Shown here piece after piece: positions 13,946-22,888 of a stretch of DNA of 64,000 bases. How positions within the stretch are numbered: position 1 is the stretch's first letter; the number at the start of each line of letters is the position of its first letter. A model generated the notes under the pieces. The model ran no database searches. It was not told where the DNA came from and saw nothing but the letters and a program-made list of their open reading frames with translations. A program made the position numbers and the translations under genes. Source of the DNA: RBG-16-64-43 sp964353865 (lineage in GTDB: Bacteria; Chloroflexota; Anaerolineae; Anaerolineales; RBG-16-64-43); the NCBI GenBank assembly GCA_964353865.1, contig CAYGXJ010000004.1:26063-90062 (forward strand), in the 5' to 3' direction.

Positions 13946-16744
13946 ATGAAGAACCTGAAATCGATTGCCTGTCTGGACCTGGAGACGACAGGCCTCAGTC
14001 CAGAACGCGACTCGGTCATTGAAATCGGCGTCGTGCTGTTTCGCGGCGAGCGCGTCGAGGGCGAGTGGAGCACGCTGGTCAACCCCGGGCACCCCATCCC
14101 GCGCGCCATCACCGACCTCACCGGGATCACAGACGCGATGGTGGCCGAAGCGCCCCGTCTCGACCGGGCGCTCGCCAAATTGGAGTCGTTTGTCGGAGAA
14201 CGGCCGATCCTCGGCCAGAGCATCGGTTTCGACCTGGGCTTTCTCCAACGCCATGGGCTGTTCAAGTTCAACCCGGCTTACGATACGTACGATCTGGCCG
14301 CGGTTCTCCTGCCCACGGCCCCGCGCTACAACCTGGGGGCGCTGGCCAGCGCCCTCGGGGTGATCTTGCCGGCCACCCACCGCGCCCTGGATGATGCCCG
14401 CGCCACTCGGGCCGTGTTCCTGCGGCTGCTCGAACTCGCGGCGGAACTGTCACTCGACCTATTGGCCGAACTGGTACGGCTCAGCCAGAATCTGGAATGG
14501 GGCGGCGGGCAGCCGCTGGAGGATGTCCTGGGCGAGCGCCTGCAGGCACACGAGGCGATCGGGCCGCTGACCCCACCCGCGCTCTTCAACCTCCCTGCGC
14601 TGCGGCCTTCCGAGTCACCGGACTTGTCGCCGGCCAGCGAACCCTCGCCTTTGACTATTGATGAGGTGGTGGCCACGCTCGACGCCGGCGGTGCACTCGC
14701 CTCGCGTTTCCCCGGCTACGAGCGGCGCACCCAGCAACTGGAGATGACCGCCGCCGTCGCCCGCGCGCTGAGCGAAGGGCGGCACCTGCTGGTTGAAGCC
14801 GGCACGGGCACGGGCAAGAGCCTGGCCTATCTCGTTCCGGCAGTTCACTGGGCCGTGCGTAACGGCTTGCGGGTTGTCGTATCGACCAACACCATCAACT
14901 TGCAGGACCAGCTCATCCACAAAGACGTCCCCGACCTGCAAGCTGCGCTCAACCTCGATTTCCGCGCCGCCGTTCTGAAAGGCCGTGCCAACTACCTGTG
15001 CCCGCGCAAACTTGAGGTCGCGCGACGACGCGGCCCCGAGACGCCTGAAGAGATGCGCGTACTGGGAAAAACCTTGGTTTGGCTGCGGCAGACAACGACC
15101 GGCGACCGCGGCGAGCTCAATCTAAGCGGGCCGGCCGAACGCATGGCGTGGGACCGTCTTTCGGCTCAGGATGAGCAGTGCACTCTCGAGACGTGTCAAA
15201 CGCTCGGACATGGGACGTGTCCGTTCTACCGTGCGCGCGTGGCCGCGGAGAGCGCGCACGTGCTGATCGTGAATCACTCGCTGCTGGTGGCCGATATCGC
15301 CGCAGAGAACCGGGTGCTGCCCGAGTACGACTACCTGATCGTAGATGAAGCCCATCATCTCGAGAGCGCAGCTACCGACGGGCTGGCCTTCCATCTTTCG
15401 CAGCCGGATTTCGATCGCGTGCTGCGCGAGCTTGGCGCCTCGCGCAGCGGCCTGCTGGGTGCGCTGGCCACGCTGGCGCGGCGATCTCCCGCCTGGGCCG
15501 GCGAAGTCGATCTGCACAGGCAGCTCGACCGCCTGGGCGAGGGCGGGGAACGCTGCCAGAGCGATGGGCGCACGCTGTTCGAGACGCTGCGGCGCTTCAT
15601 CGATAATCAGCTCGAATCGCCCATCGGCGAATACGGCCTCGACTTCCGGTTGCTGCCGTCGACGCGCTCTCTCCCGGGGTGGGAGGAAGTGGAGATTGCG
15701 TGGGAAAACCTGCGCGGCGCACTCGACGAAGTGCGGCGGATCACCTCTGCCCTCGGCGATCGGATGACGGGAACCGCAGGCGGGGCCACTGAAGGGGATG
15801 ACCTGGCCTCCGGCTTGCTCGGATGGGCGCGGCGGGCGCAGACTCTGATGAGCCAGATGAATCAGGTCTTCGCCGAACCCTCGCCGTTGATCATTAACTG
15901 GGTGGGAATTCAATCCGAGCGCCTGACGATGTCGCTGCATGCCGCCCCGCTGCACGTGGGTCCACTTGTCGAGCGTCATCTCTGGCACCAGAAGGCGGCC
16001 ATCATCATGACTTCGGCGACCCTTACCGCGGCGGGCGAGTTCGATTATCTGATCCAGCGCCTGAACGCCGATGAGGCCGATACCCTGGTCGTGGGCTCAC
16101 CCTTCGATTATGAACACTCGGCGTTGGTCTATCTGGTGTCCGACATCCCTGAGCCCAACGATGCGCGCGGGTATCAGCGCGGAGTCGAGCAGGGGTTGAT
16201 CGGGTTGTGCAAGGCCAGCCGCGGACGGGCACTGGTTCTGTTCACTTCTTATGCACAACTGCGCCAGACTCATCAGGCGATCGCTGCGCCGCTGGCGCGG
16301 GCGGGGGTCACCGTATTCGAGCAGGGCGAGGGCGCCTCGCGCCACTCATTGCTCGAATCCTTTCGCGCCAGCGATCAAGCCGTACTGCTCGGCACACGTT
16401 CCTTCTGGGAGGGTGTGGATGTTCCCGGTCAGGCGCTTTCGGTTGTGGCGATTGTACGCTTGCCGTTTTCCGTGCCAAGTGACCCGATCGTGGCGGCCCG
16501 CTCCGAAACCTTCGATGACTCGTTCTCGGAATACTCGCTGCCGGAGGCCATCCTGCGTTTCCGCCAGGGGTTCGGGCGGTTGATTCGCACGCGCACCGAC
16601 CGCGGGCTGGCCGTCGTGTTCGATCGACGGATCCTCACCAAATCCTACGGCCGCTATTTCACCAACTCGCTGCCGGACTGCAAGATCGAACAAGGCACAC
16701 TGCGCGACTTGCCGCAACGCGCGCAGTTGTGGCTGGGCGAGTGA
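13946..16744 (+). CDS. dinG: DEDDh exonuclease fused to DinG/XPD-like helicase
   Basis: A 932-residue protein. Residues 1-170 are a DnaQ-like 3'-5' exonuclease: LDLETTGL, then GQSIGFDLGFL and HRALDDARAT (the DEDDh acids and His). From about 260 there is an SF2 helicase of the XPD/DinG type: Walker A EAGTGTGKS, DEAHH Walker B, and motif VI QGFGRLIRTRTDRG. Cysteines at NYLCPRK, EQCTLETC and GTCPFY form the expected four-cysteine iron-sulphur site, so the helicase is likely 5'-3' and redox sensitive. The fusion is the Firmicutes-like DinG arrangement. It likely unwinds R-loops or damage intermediates. Start at ATG 13946. Confidence 0.92.
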   Translation: MKNLKSIACLDLETTGLSPERDSVIEIGVVLFRGERVEGEWSTLVNPGHPIPRAITDLTGITDAMVAEAPRLDRALAKLESFVGERPILGQSIGFDLGFLQRHGLFKFNPAYDTYDLAAVLLPTAPRYNLGALASALGVILPATHRALDDARATRAVFLRLLELAAELSLDLLAELVRLSQNLEWGGGQPLEDVLGERLQAHEAIGPLTPPALFNLPALRPSESPDLSPASEPSPLTIDEVVATLDAGGALASRFPGYERRTQQLEMTAAVARALSEGRHLLVEAGTGTGKSLAYLVPAVHWAVRNGLRVVVSTNTINLQDQLIHKDVPDLQAALNLDFRAAVLKGRANYLCPRKLEVARRRGPETPEEMRVLGKTLVWLRQTTTGDRGELNLSGPAERMAWDRLSAQDEQCTLETCQTLGHGTCPFYRARVAAESAHVLIVNHSLLVADIAAENRVLPEYDYLIVDEAHHLESAATDGLAFHLSQPDFDRVLRELGASRSGLLGALATLARRSPAWAGEVDLHRQLDRLGEGGERCQSDGRTLFETLRRFIDNQLESPIGEYGLDFRLLPSTRSLPGWEEVEIAWENLRGALDEVRRITSALGDRMTGTAGGATEGDDLASGLLGWARRAQTLMSQMNQVFAEPSPLIINWVGIQSERLTMSLHAAPLHVGPLVERHLWHQKAAIIMTSATLTAAGEFDYLIQRLNADEADTLVVGSPFDYEHSALVYLVSDIPEPNDARGYQRGVEQGLIGLCKASRGRALVLFTSYAQLRQTHQAIAAPLARAGVTVFEQGEGASRHSLLESFRASDQAVLLGTRSFWEGVDVPGQALSVVAIVRLPFSVPSDPIVAARSETFDDSFSEYSLPEAILRFRQGFGRLIRTRTDRGLAVVFDRRILTKSYGRYFTNSLPDCKIEQGTLRDLPQRAQLWLGE

Positions 16745-16799
16745 GGGTGATGCAGGTCGGTGGGATGGCCCTCAGCGGAGACGACAAACCAGGCATCCG

Positions 16800-17375
16800 A
16801 TGAGTGTCGTCAAGAACCGCTCGTGGCTGCGCACGACCTCATTCGCGGCTCTGGGCAGCGGATTGATGCTGCTGGCGGTGGCTGGAGCCGTAGGCCTCGG
16901 GCGCCTGTCCAGTTCACAAGAGCAGCCCTCGGCCGTACCCATCGAAGCCGATTACCCTGCGCCGGAGTTGAGCTTTGTCGATCTCGCCGATCGGCGGGGG
17001 TCGCTTTCGGACTTCCGGGGCCAGGTGGTTCTGGTCAACCTTTGGGCAACCTGGTGTCCGCCGTGTCTTGCGGAAATGCCGGTGCTTGCGGCGGCCGCCC
17101 GCGATCATGCCTCGCTAGGGTTGGTGGTGCTGGCCCTCAACCAAGGTGAATCGCGACCGGTGGTGAGCGACTTTGTCGAGCGCTCCGGTCTGGCATTGGT
17201 GGTTGGTCTCGACCCGCACGAGGAGGCGATGCGCCTGCTGCGCACCTCGGCGCTGCCTTCTTCTTACTTGGTGGATGCGCAGGGCCAGGTGCGCCTGGCG
17301 TGGTTCGGGGCTATCGACCGGGACCACCTGGAAGCCGCATTGGCCCGCGTGGGGGATGTGGGAGGCGTACCGTGA
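16800..17375 (+). CDS. TlpA/ResA-like membrane-anchored thioredoxin
   Basis: A 191-residue protein with one N-terminal membrane helix (about residues 13-35) and an outward thioredoxin domain. WATWCPPCLAEMP gives the CPPC redox pair at about residues 84-87, and the cis-Pro region is ALPSSYLVD. Family members reduce disulphides for cytochrome c maturation or supply extracytoplasmic thiols. No cytochrome biogenesis genes are near. The stop overlaps the OsmC-like gene in a GTGA junction, so the two are probably made together and may handle oxidative or thiol stress. Confidence 0.88.
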   Translation: MSVVKNRSWLRTTSFAALGSGLMLLAVAGAVGLGRLSSSQEQPSAVPIEADYPAPELSFVDLADRRGSLSDFRGQVVLVNLWATWCPPCLAEMPVLAAAARDHASLGLVVLALNQGESRPVVSDFVERSGLALVVGLDPHEEAMRLLRTSALPSSYLVDAQGQVRLAWFGAIDRDHLEAALARVGDVGGVP

Positions 17376-17800
17376 ATGCCGCCGCGCTGTGGAAGAGCGG
17401 TCTCTCGTTTGAAGGGACGGCCGATTCGGGGTTTCGCATCCCGCTCGGGGCTGCCGCCGACGTGGGCGGCGCCGAGGACGGGTTCCGCCCCATGGAGCTC
17501 ATGGCCCTCAGCTTGGCCGGGTGCACGGCGATGGACGTGATTTCCATTCTGCACAGGAAGCAGCAGGCGGTCACGGCCTTCGAGGTGCGGGTGGAGGGCC
17601 AGCGCGCCGCCGAACATCCGAAAGTCTTCACGCGCATGGTGATCGAATATCGCGTGCGCGGACAGGGCATCGACCCGCAGGCCGTACACCGGGCGGTGGC
17701 GCTCTCGCGGGACAAGTATTGCCCGGCCCAGGGTATGCTTGCCAAGCTCGTGCCGATCGAGCACCGCGTGCTCATCGAGCAGGATCCGCCGGGTGGCTAG
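17372..17800 (+). CDS. OsmC-family protein
   Basis: OsmC/YhfA fold of 142 residues. The two conserved cysteines are present, in LAGCTAMDVISIL and KYCPAQGML; in true OsmC/Ohr proteins these reduce organic peroxides. Sequence around the second cysteine is closer to the YhfA branch, whose substrate is not known. GTG 17372 overlaps the previous stop (GTGA) with GGAGG upstream; the longer frame from 17300 lies inside the thioredoxin gene. Confidence 0.88.
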   Translation: MNAAALWKSGLSFEGTADSGFRIPLGAAADVGGAEDGFRPMELMALSLAGCTAMDVISILHRKQQAVTAFEVRVEGQRAAEHPKVFTRMVIEYRVRGQGIDPQAVHRAVALSRDKYCPAQGMLAKLVPIEHRVLIEQDPPGG

Positions 17801-17848
17801 ATCGGCAGGGTGGGGTAGGCAAGGCGTGAATCCAAGGGACTTCGTGCG

Positions 17849-18805
17849 ATGGCCGAACGTCTGCTGATCACGGGAGCGACCGGCTTCATCGGGCGGGCCA
17901 TCTGCCAGGTCTTTTCGCGGCGGGCCTACGACTTGCGCCTTCTTCTCCGGCCCTCGCGATCTATCCGGGGTCTTCCGCCGGGGCGCTCGGAGGTTGCGGT
18001 CGCCTCGCTTTCCGATGCCCGCTCTCTGCGGGCGGCCTTGGTGGGCGTCCAGACCATCATTCACCTGGCCTCGGCCGAAGGTGAGCGCCGGCGGCGCGAC
18101 CTGCTTGCCACCGATGTGGAAGGAACGGCGCTGCTTGTCGAGCAGGCCCGCCTGGCCGGCGTCCGGCGAGTGGTCTACCTCAGCCACATCGGTGCCAGCC
18201 GCATCTCGGCTTTTCCCTTCCTCCAGGCCAAGGGAATCGCCGAACAGATCCTGCTTGAGAGCGGCCTGCCCACCTGTATCTTGCGCACCTCCTCGGTTTT
18301 CGGCCCCGAGGATTCATTCACCAACGTGATCGCCATGGCCGCCAGCGCCGTGCCGGTGGCGTTCTTCGTGCCACAGGGCCAGCCTTTGTTGCAGCCGTTG
18401 TGGGTGGGTGACTTGGTTGCGGCGATCGACCTGGCGCTGCGCCAGGAGATGGGCTTTGGGCAGGTGCTCTCGATCGGGGGACCCGAGCACCTCACGATTG
18501 ACGAAGTAGTGCAAACGGTGTTGGCCGCGTGCCGCCGCTCGCGAGTTCTGGTGCGGGTGTGGCCGCCCTACCTGCGCCTGGGTGCCACCATGCTTGACGC
18601 ACTCCTGCCGTACTCGCCGCTGACTCCTTACTGGATCGACTACCTCGCCGTGAACCGCACCTGCGAGGCGAACGCCTTGGCGCGTTGGTTCGGCATTCGG
18701 CCGGCCCGGCTTGCGGATCGGCTCGACTACTTGGGCCGTGGTCGAGGCCTGCGTGGACTGATGCGTTTCATCTGGCGCGGTCCGCTGGCCCTCTCCGCTG
18801 GATGA
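17849..18805 (+). CDS. NAD(P)-binding epimerase/dehydratase-like protein (NDUFA9 type)
   Basis: An atypical short-chain dehydrogenase of 318 residues. The N-terminal TGATGFIG loop binds NAD(P), ASAEGERRRRDL and VVYLSHIGA replace the classic YxxxK region (no tyrosine-lysine pair in YLSHIGAS...AKG is certain), and RTSSVFGPED is the usual C-terminal border. This pattern is typical of NDUFA9-like and other nucleotide-sugar or ubiquinone-related reductase-like members. The specific reaction cannot be named. A 114-bp gap with no gene separates it from the next gene. Confidence 0.75.
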   Translation: MAERLLITGATGFIGRAICQVFSRRAYDLRLLLRPSRSIRGLPPGRSEVAVASLSDARSLRAALVGVQTIIHLASAEGERRRRDLLATDVEGTALLVEQARLAGVRRVVYLSHIGASRISAFPFLQAKGIAEQILLESGLPTCILRTSSVFGPEDSFTNVIAMAASAVPVAFFVPQGQPLLQPLWVGDLVAAIDLALRQEMGFGQVLSIGGPEHLTIDEVVQTVLAACRRSRVLVRVWPPYLRLGATMLDALLPYSPLTPYWIDYLAVNRTCEANALARWFGIRPARLADRLDYLGRGRGLRGLMRFIWRGPLALSAG

Positions 18806-18919
18806 GCTGCGGAGCTTCTCCGGCTGGTTGACAAGCGAAGCCTCCGCCCCCACAATGTGAGACCGGCACGCGCCCCCAACCCCGGGGCGCCGCGAAATGA
18901 GGCTGGGAAGGATCCAGGC

Positions 18920-20029
18920 ATGCGACTTGAATCGGTCGAACTCCATCACATCCGCATGTCCCTGCGCGAGCCGTTCGAAACCTCTTTCGGTGTCACTCGT
19001 GAGCGGGAGGCGGTGTTGGTTCGAGCCTGCGCCCGGGGTGCGGAGGGCTGGGGCGAGTGTGTTGCCGGCCAACGGCCGGACTTCTCCTATGAGACCGCCC
19101 GCACGGTGTGGCACGTGCTGACCGACTTTCTTGTCCCCGCCGCCCTTGCGACCGAAGTGGAAGAACCGCAACAACTGCGGCGGGTGCTGGACGGAGCTCG
19201 CGGGCATCCCATGGCCAAAGCCGGACTCGAGGCCGCAGTATGGGATTTGTTCGCGAAGCAGGCCGGGCACTCGTTGGCCCACTACCTGGGTGGAACGGGC
19301 AACCGGGTAGCGGTGGGTGTCTCCATCGGCATTCAAGAAAGCACGCCCGCGTTGCTGCGGGCGGTGGAAGAGTACGTGCGCCGCGGGTACGCCCGGGTCA
19401 AGGTCAAGATCAAACCCGGCCGAGACGTCGAGGAGGTGCGCGCTCTGCGCAAGGCGTTCCCGGGGCTCGCATTGCAGGTGGACGCGAATGCAGCCTATTC
19501 ACTTGCGGACCTGCCGGTGTTCAAAGCGCTGGACGAATTCGACTTGGCGATGATCGAGCAGCCGCTGGGGGCGACGGAACTGACCGATCACAGTCGACTG
19601 CAGGCCCAACTGCGGACGCCGGTCTGCCTGGACGAGAGCATCGGCGATGCCGCCAGTGCCGGGGCCGCACTCGATGTGGGCGCCTGCCGCATCATCAACA
19701 TCCAGCCCGCCCGAGTTGGAGGGTTGGGTGAGGCGCGCCGCATCCACGATCTGTGCGCGCAGCGCAGCGTTCCGGGATGGTGCGGTGGCATGCTCGAAAC
19801 GGGGATCGGGCGCGCGGCCAGTGTCGCTCTGGCCACGCTGCCCAACTTCCGGCTGGCGGCGGACCTTTCGGCTTCAGATCGATACTACGCCGAAGACCTG
19901 ATCGAGCAGCCCTTCGTACTCAACAGCGACAGCACGCTGACCGTCCCTGCCGGACCGGGGATCGGCGTCGACCTGCGATGGGATCGGCTGCGTCGGGTCA
20001 CGCTGCGGCGCGCCCTTCTTAGGGAGTAA
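18920..20029 (+). CDS. enolase-superfamily enzyme of the o-succinylbenzoate synthase / N-acylamino acid racemase group, second catalytic Lys replaced
   Basis: A 369-residue muconate-lactonising-subgroup protein. Visible are the KVK motif with Lys161 and Lys163, metal ligands Asp188 (VDANAAY), Glu213 (MIEQPLG) and Asp238 (CLDESIG). The position that is a second catalytic lysine in OSBS and racemases (motif INIKPGRVGG) is Gln262 here (codon CAG). OSBS would dehydrate SHCHC in menaquinone synthesis, but no men genes are near, and the change makes racemase activity unlikely. It may be a one-base OSBS, a different lyase or an impaired enzyme. ATG 18920 with GGAAGG upstream; ends overlapping the convergent VTT gene by 11 bp. 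Confidence 0.8.
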   Translation: MRLESVELHHIRMSLREPFETSFGVTREREAVLVRACARGAEGWGECVAGQRPDFSYETARTVWHVLTDFLVPAALATEVEEPQQLRRVLDGARGHPMAKAGLEAAVWDLFAKQAGHSLAHYLGGTGNRVAVGVSIGIQESTPALLRAVEEYVRRGYARVKVKIKPGRDVEEVRALRKAFPGLALQVDANAAYSLADLPVFKALDEFDLAMIEQPLGATELTDHSRLQAQLRTPVCLDESIGDAASAGAALDVGACRIINIQPARVGGLGEARRIHDLCAQRSVPGWCGGMLETGIGRAASVALATLPNFRLAADLSASDRYYAEDLIEQPFVLNSDSTLTVPAGPGIGVDLRWDRLRRVTLRRALLRE

Positions 20030-20573
20030 GCCACTGCAGCGCGTACGCGCCGGCGAAGGCGAACGCCAGCATCTTGAGCGTCTTGCCGATCCAACAATAA
20101 AAAAGGAACTTGTGCACGGGCATCCGCAGGATGCCCGCGATGATTCCTGCCACGTCGAAGACCGGATTGGGGATAAAGGCCAGCACCATGATCGTCAACG
20201 CCCCGTAGCGGCGCATCAGATGTTCCAGGCGCTCGACGCGTGATGTTCGCTCGAGCACCGCGCGCCCGGAGAACCCCGCCAGGTATCCGGAGAGTTCGCC
20301 CAACGCCGCGCCCGCCCCGGCCGCCAATGCCACCGGTAACGGGGGAAACACCGCTCCCATGCTGAAGACGAATGCCACGCCCGGCGCGGGCAAGAAGAGG
20401 GTGGCATTGGCGAGAATCGATAGCAGGAAGATACCCGGGTAGCCGTACACCGCCAACTGCGCGGCGTGGTCGCGAATGGAGAAGATGTAGAGCGTAATGC
20501 CGATCACGGCCGCCAGGCTGAGCAGGCGCGCCACGGTCAGCCAGATACCGCTGAGGCCCTTGCGGGTGTTCAT
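20019..20573 (-). CDS. VTT/DedA-like (SNARE-associated) membrane protein
   Basis: A 184-residue integral membrane protein with about five hydrophobic segments. The central part (GYPGIFLLSILANATLFLPAPG, then GAALGELSGYLAGFSGR and FIPNPVFDVAGIIAGIL) matches the VTT domain, with the conserved glycine-rich and F-x-P-x-x-F-D reentrant pieces. Family members act in lipid carrier or phospholipid flipping (for example undecaprenyl phosphate recycling by DedA proteins). The ATG overlaps the mevalonate kinase stop (ATGA), last gene of the long minus-strand operon. Confidence 0.85.
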   Translation of the reverse strand: MNTRKGLSGIWLTVARLLSLAAVIGITLYIFSIRDHAAQLAVYGYPGIFLLSILANATLFLPAPGVAFVFSMGAVFPPLPVALAAGAGAALGELSGYLAGFSGRAVLERTSRVERLEHLMRRYGALTIMVLAFIPNPVFDVAGIIAGILRMPVHKFLFYCWIGKTLKMLAFAFAGAYALQWLTP

Positions 20574-21496
20574 GGTTGAACGGTCGTTGTGCGCACCCAC
20601 CGAGCTCCTGCGGCTTCACACGCGGCCCGAATGGCCGCGGCCTGGTGTGCCTCACCCAGCGCAATAATGTTCCCCCCCATGCCCGCGCCTGTAAGTTTGG
20701 CACCCAGCGCGCCGGCACGGCGCGCGGCTTGCGCGATTCGCTCGAGCCCAGCGGTAGAAACCCCGAGCATCTCGAGCAAGTCCTGGTTGCGGTTCATCAG
20801 AACGCCGACCCGCGCCAAGTCACCTTCCGCCAGCGCCGCCAGCGACTGACGCGCGCAGGCCCCAATCTCATCGAACAGGCGCTCGAAGGTGGGCGTATCC
20901 CGTTGCCACGCATCGCGAACAACCCCGACGGCCACGCGTGTCTGGGTGCGTACTCCGCTGTCGGCGATCGTTAGGTCGAATGGGGCACCGAGATCTAGTG
21001 GTTGCGGGGGTGTGCCGCGGACGAAGACAATCAGCCGCTCGAGGGCGATGACCGAGTTGTCAATGCCGGAAGGCGTGCCGTGATAGACGGCTTCCGCCTC
21101 GAAAACGATGGCCGAGACCTGTGCCGGAGCGAGGTCGACGCCGTGCGCGGAAGCCAATGCCCGCACGATGGCTGTGGTCACGGCAGCGCCGGAGCCGAGC
21201 CCGGAGGCCACCGGAATTTCGGACGTGATGCGCAGCGTGCCCTGGCGCACTTCGAGGCCCAGCCGCTCGCAGACAATTCGCAGTGTTTCCCTGAGCGGGT
21301 GGCCAACGGAAAGTGCCGCGAGCGGCGAGGTCACGTCGATCTGCGGCGCGTCGAGCGAAATGGGGAAGTTTCCGGGCAGGTATTCGGCGCGGGCGCGTAG
21401 GCCGGGCAGAGGCAGAGCCACGGCCGGGCGCCCGTAGACGACCGCGTGCTCGCCGAACAAAATGACTTTGGCGCACGCGGTGGCCGAGAAGCTCAT
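20570..21496 (-). CDS. mvk: mevalonate kinase
   Basis: GHMP kinase of 308 residues that makes mevalonate 5-phosphate, the substrate for the decarboxylase at 2.8-3.8 kb. The three motifs are clear: ILFGEHAVVYG at the start, SGLGSGAAVTTA in the middle and KLTGAGMGGN near the end; GTPSGIDNSV holds the catalytic Asp. Length and order are normal. It is coupled at both ends by ATGA overlaps to the prenyl-transfer gene upstream and the VTT gene downstream, so mevalonate use and prenyl transfer are in one transcript. Confidence 0.92.
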   Translation of the reverse strand: MSFSATACAKVILFGEHAVVYGRPAVALPLPGLRARAEYLPGNFPISLDAPQIDVTSPLAALSVGHPLRETLRIVCERLGLEVRQGTLRITSEIPVASGLGSGAAVTTAIVRALASAHGVDLAPAQVSAIVFEAEAVYHGTPSGIDNSVIALERLIVFVRGTPPQPLDLGAPFDLTIADSGVRTQTRVAVGVVRDAWQRDTPTFERLFDEIGACARQSLAALAEGDLARVGVLMNRNQDLLEMLGVSTAGLERIAQAARRAGALGAKLTGAGMGGNIIALGEAHQAAAIRAACEAAGARWVRTTTVQP

Positions 21497-22371
21497 CGCT
21501 GGAGGTAGAGGATGCCCATGGCGGACACCGCCCACAACACCACGCCGGCCTGCAGCGGGCGATCCATCATGACGATTTCCTCGGGTGCGCCGCCAGCCTT
21601 TTCCACCTGGATGAGGTACAGGTAGCGGAAGATGCTGTACACCACAAAGGGCACCGTCAGCATCATCGAATGATTGGCGGGCAGGTTGGGCGCCGAAAAG
21701 GTATACAGCGAGTAGGCGACGATCGTCGCCGCCGACACGATCTGAATGTAGCTGTCGAGCAAGGGGAGGGTGTACCCATCCAGCACGCGGCGGTGATTAG
21801 AGGCCTCGTCGACCAACAACGCCAGCTCGGCGCGGCGCTTGCCGAAGCTGATGTACAGCGCGAGGAGGATCGTGCATACGTACAGCCATGGCGAAAACCG
21901 TTCGACCTCGATCAAGGTCACCCCGGCCGCCACGCGGATGACAAACCCCGCAGCCACCGTCAAGGCATCCACGATCGGCACGTGCTTGAGCGCGAAAGAA
22001 TAGGCCAGGTTGAGCAGCAAGTAGCCGAAGACAAGCCATCCGAGAACCGGGTTCAACAAGAACGCCAGGGCGACGGAGAGCGGGCCGAGCACCGCCGACA
22101 CGGCCAGCGCCAGGGCCACTGAGATCTCGCCCGCGGCGATCGGCCGCTTGCGCTTGTCGGGGTGCAGCCGGTCCTGGTTGCGGTCGGCGACGTCGTTGAT
22201 GAGGTAGACCACGCCCGACGCCAGGCACAGCAGCACGAACCCGCCCGCGGTACGCAACAGCGCATCCAGATGCAGTATTTGCCGGTCGAAGCCGAGCGCG
22301 GCGAAGATGAAGATGTTTTTCGGCCACTGACGCGGCCGCATGCTTTTGAAGAGGAGGCGCAGCGTCTGCAT
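21493..22371 (-). CDS. UbiA-family prenyltransferase, decaprenyl-phosphate phosphoribosyltransferase-like
   Basis: A 292-residue protein with about eight or nine membrane helices. The first Asp-rich loop, NDVADRNQDRLHP followed by KRKRPIA, and the RPRQWPKN start are the pattern of decaprenyl-phosphate phosphoribosyltransferases (Rv3806c type), rather than of quinone or chlorophyll UbiA enzymes. The predicted reaction joins PRPP to a polyprenyl phosphate, the first step towards polyprenyl-phospho-arabinose for cell-surface glycans. No epimerase partner lies in the window. Two nt after the GTPase gene; its stop overlaps the mevalonate kinase ATG. Confidence 0.82.
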   Translation of the reverse strand: MQTLRLLFKSMRPRQWPKNIFIFAALGFDRQILHLDALLRTAGGFVLLCLASGVVYLINDVADRNQDRLHPDKRKRPIAAGEISVALALAVSAVLGPLSVALAFLLNPVLGWLVFGYLLLNLAYSFALKHVPIVDALTVAAGFVIRVAAGVTLIEVERFSPWLYVCTILLALYISFGKRRAELALLVDEASNHRRVLDGYTLPLLDSYIQIVSAATIVAYSLYTFSAPNLPANHSMMLTVPFVVYSIFRYLYLIQVEKAGGAPEEIVMMDRPLQAGVVLWAVSAMGILYLQR

Positions 22372-22372
22372 G

Positions 22373-22882
22373 CTAGACCTCCTCGATCAGGCGCGACAGC
22401 ACCTGACGGACGGAGGCCGCCCGCGTACCGACGCAGGGCAATGCGGCGCCCTCCGCTCCGGGCGCCACCGCCTGCTGCACTGTGCGCAGCGAGGCAGCCC
22501 CGGGGATGTCCTGCTTGTTGGCCGCAACCATGAAGGGGACTCCGAGCGCGGCAAACCGCGCGAGCAGCTCGCGCGCACCGGCGAAGCTTCCGGGCGCGGT
22601 CGAATCCACGATCAATAGCACCGCATCGGTTTCCGCGGAGAGAATATCCCACATGAAATCGAATCGCTCCTGGCCGGGTGTGCCGGTCAGGTGCACCACA
22701 GTGTCGCCCAGCGTGACCCGGCCGTAATCCATGGCCACGGTGGTATGGTCCTTGCCGTCACCCCCCACGCGAGTCAACCGCCGCTCGGTGGAGACGACTT
22801 CGATTTCGGAAATGGTCCGCACCAGGCACGATTTGCCCGCTCCAAAAGGTCCGGTCACGAGTACCTTGACGTGTCGGGTCAT
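22373..22882 (-). CDS. small Ras-like GTPase (MglA/Roadblock-partner type)
   Basis: A 169-residue single-domain GTPase. G1 is GPFGAGKS, G3 is GTPGQERF, G4 is NKQD; the switch I region carries conserved threonine (KDHTTVAMD). This is the pattern of prokaryotic small GTPases related to MglA, which often act in polarity or surface signalling together with Roadblock proteins or response regulators. No Roadblock gene is next to it. It lies between an OmpR-type regulator and the prenyltransferase in one operon. Confidence 0.88.
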   Translation of the reverse strand: MTRHVKVLVTGPFGAGKSCLVRTISEIEVVSTERRLTRVGGDGKDHTTVAMDYGRVTLGDTVVHLTGTPGQERFDFMWDILSAETDAVLLIVDSTAPGSFAGARELLARFAALGVPFMVAANKQDIPGAASLRTVQQAVAPGAEGAALPCVGTRAASVRQVLSRLIEEV

Positions 22883-22888
22883 TCCTGC

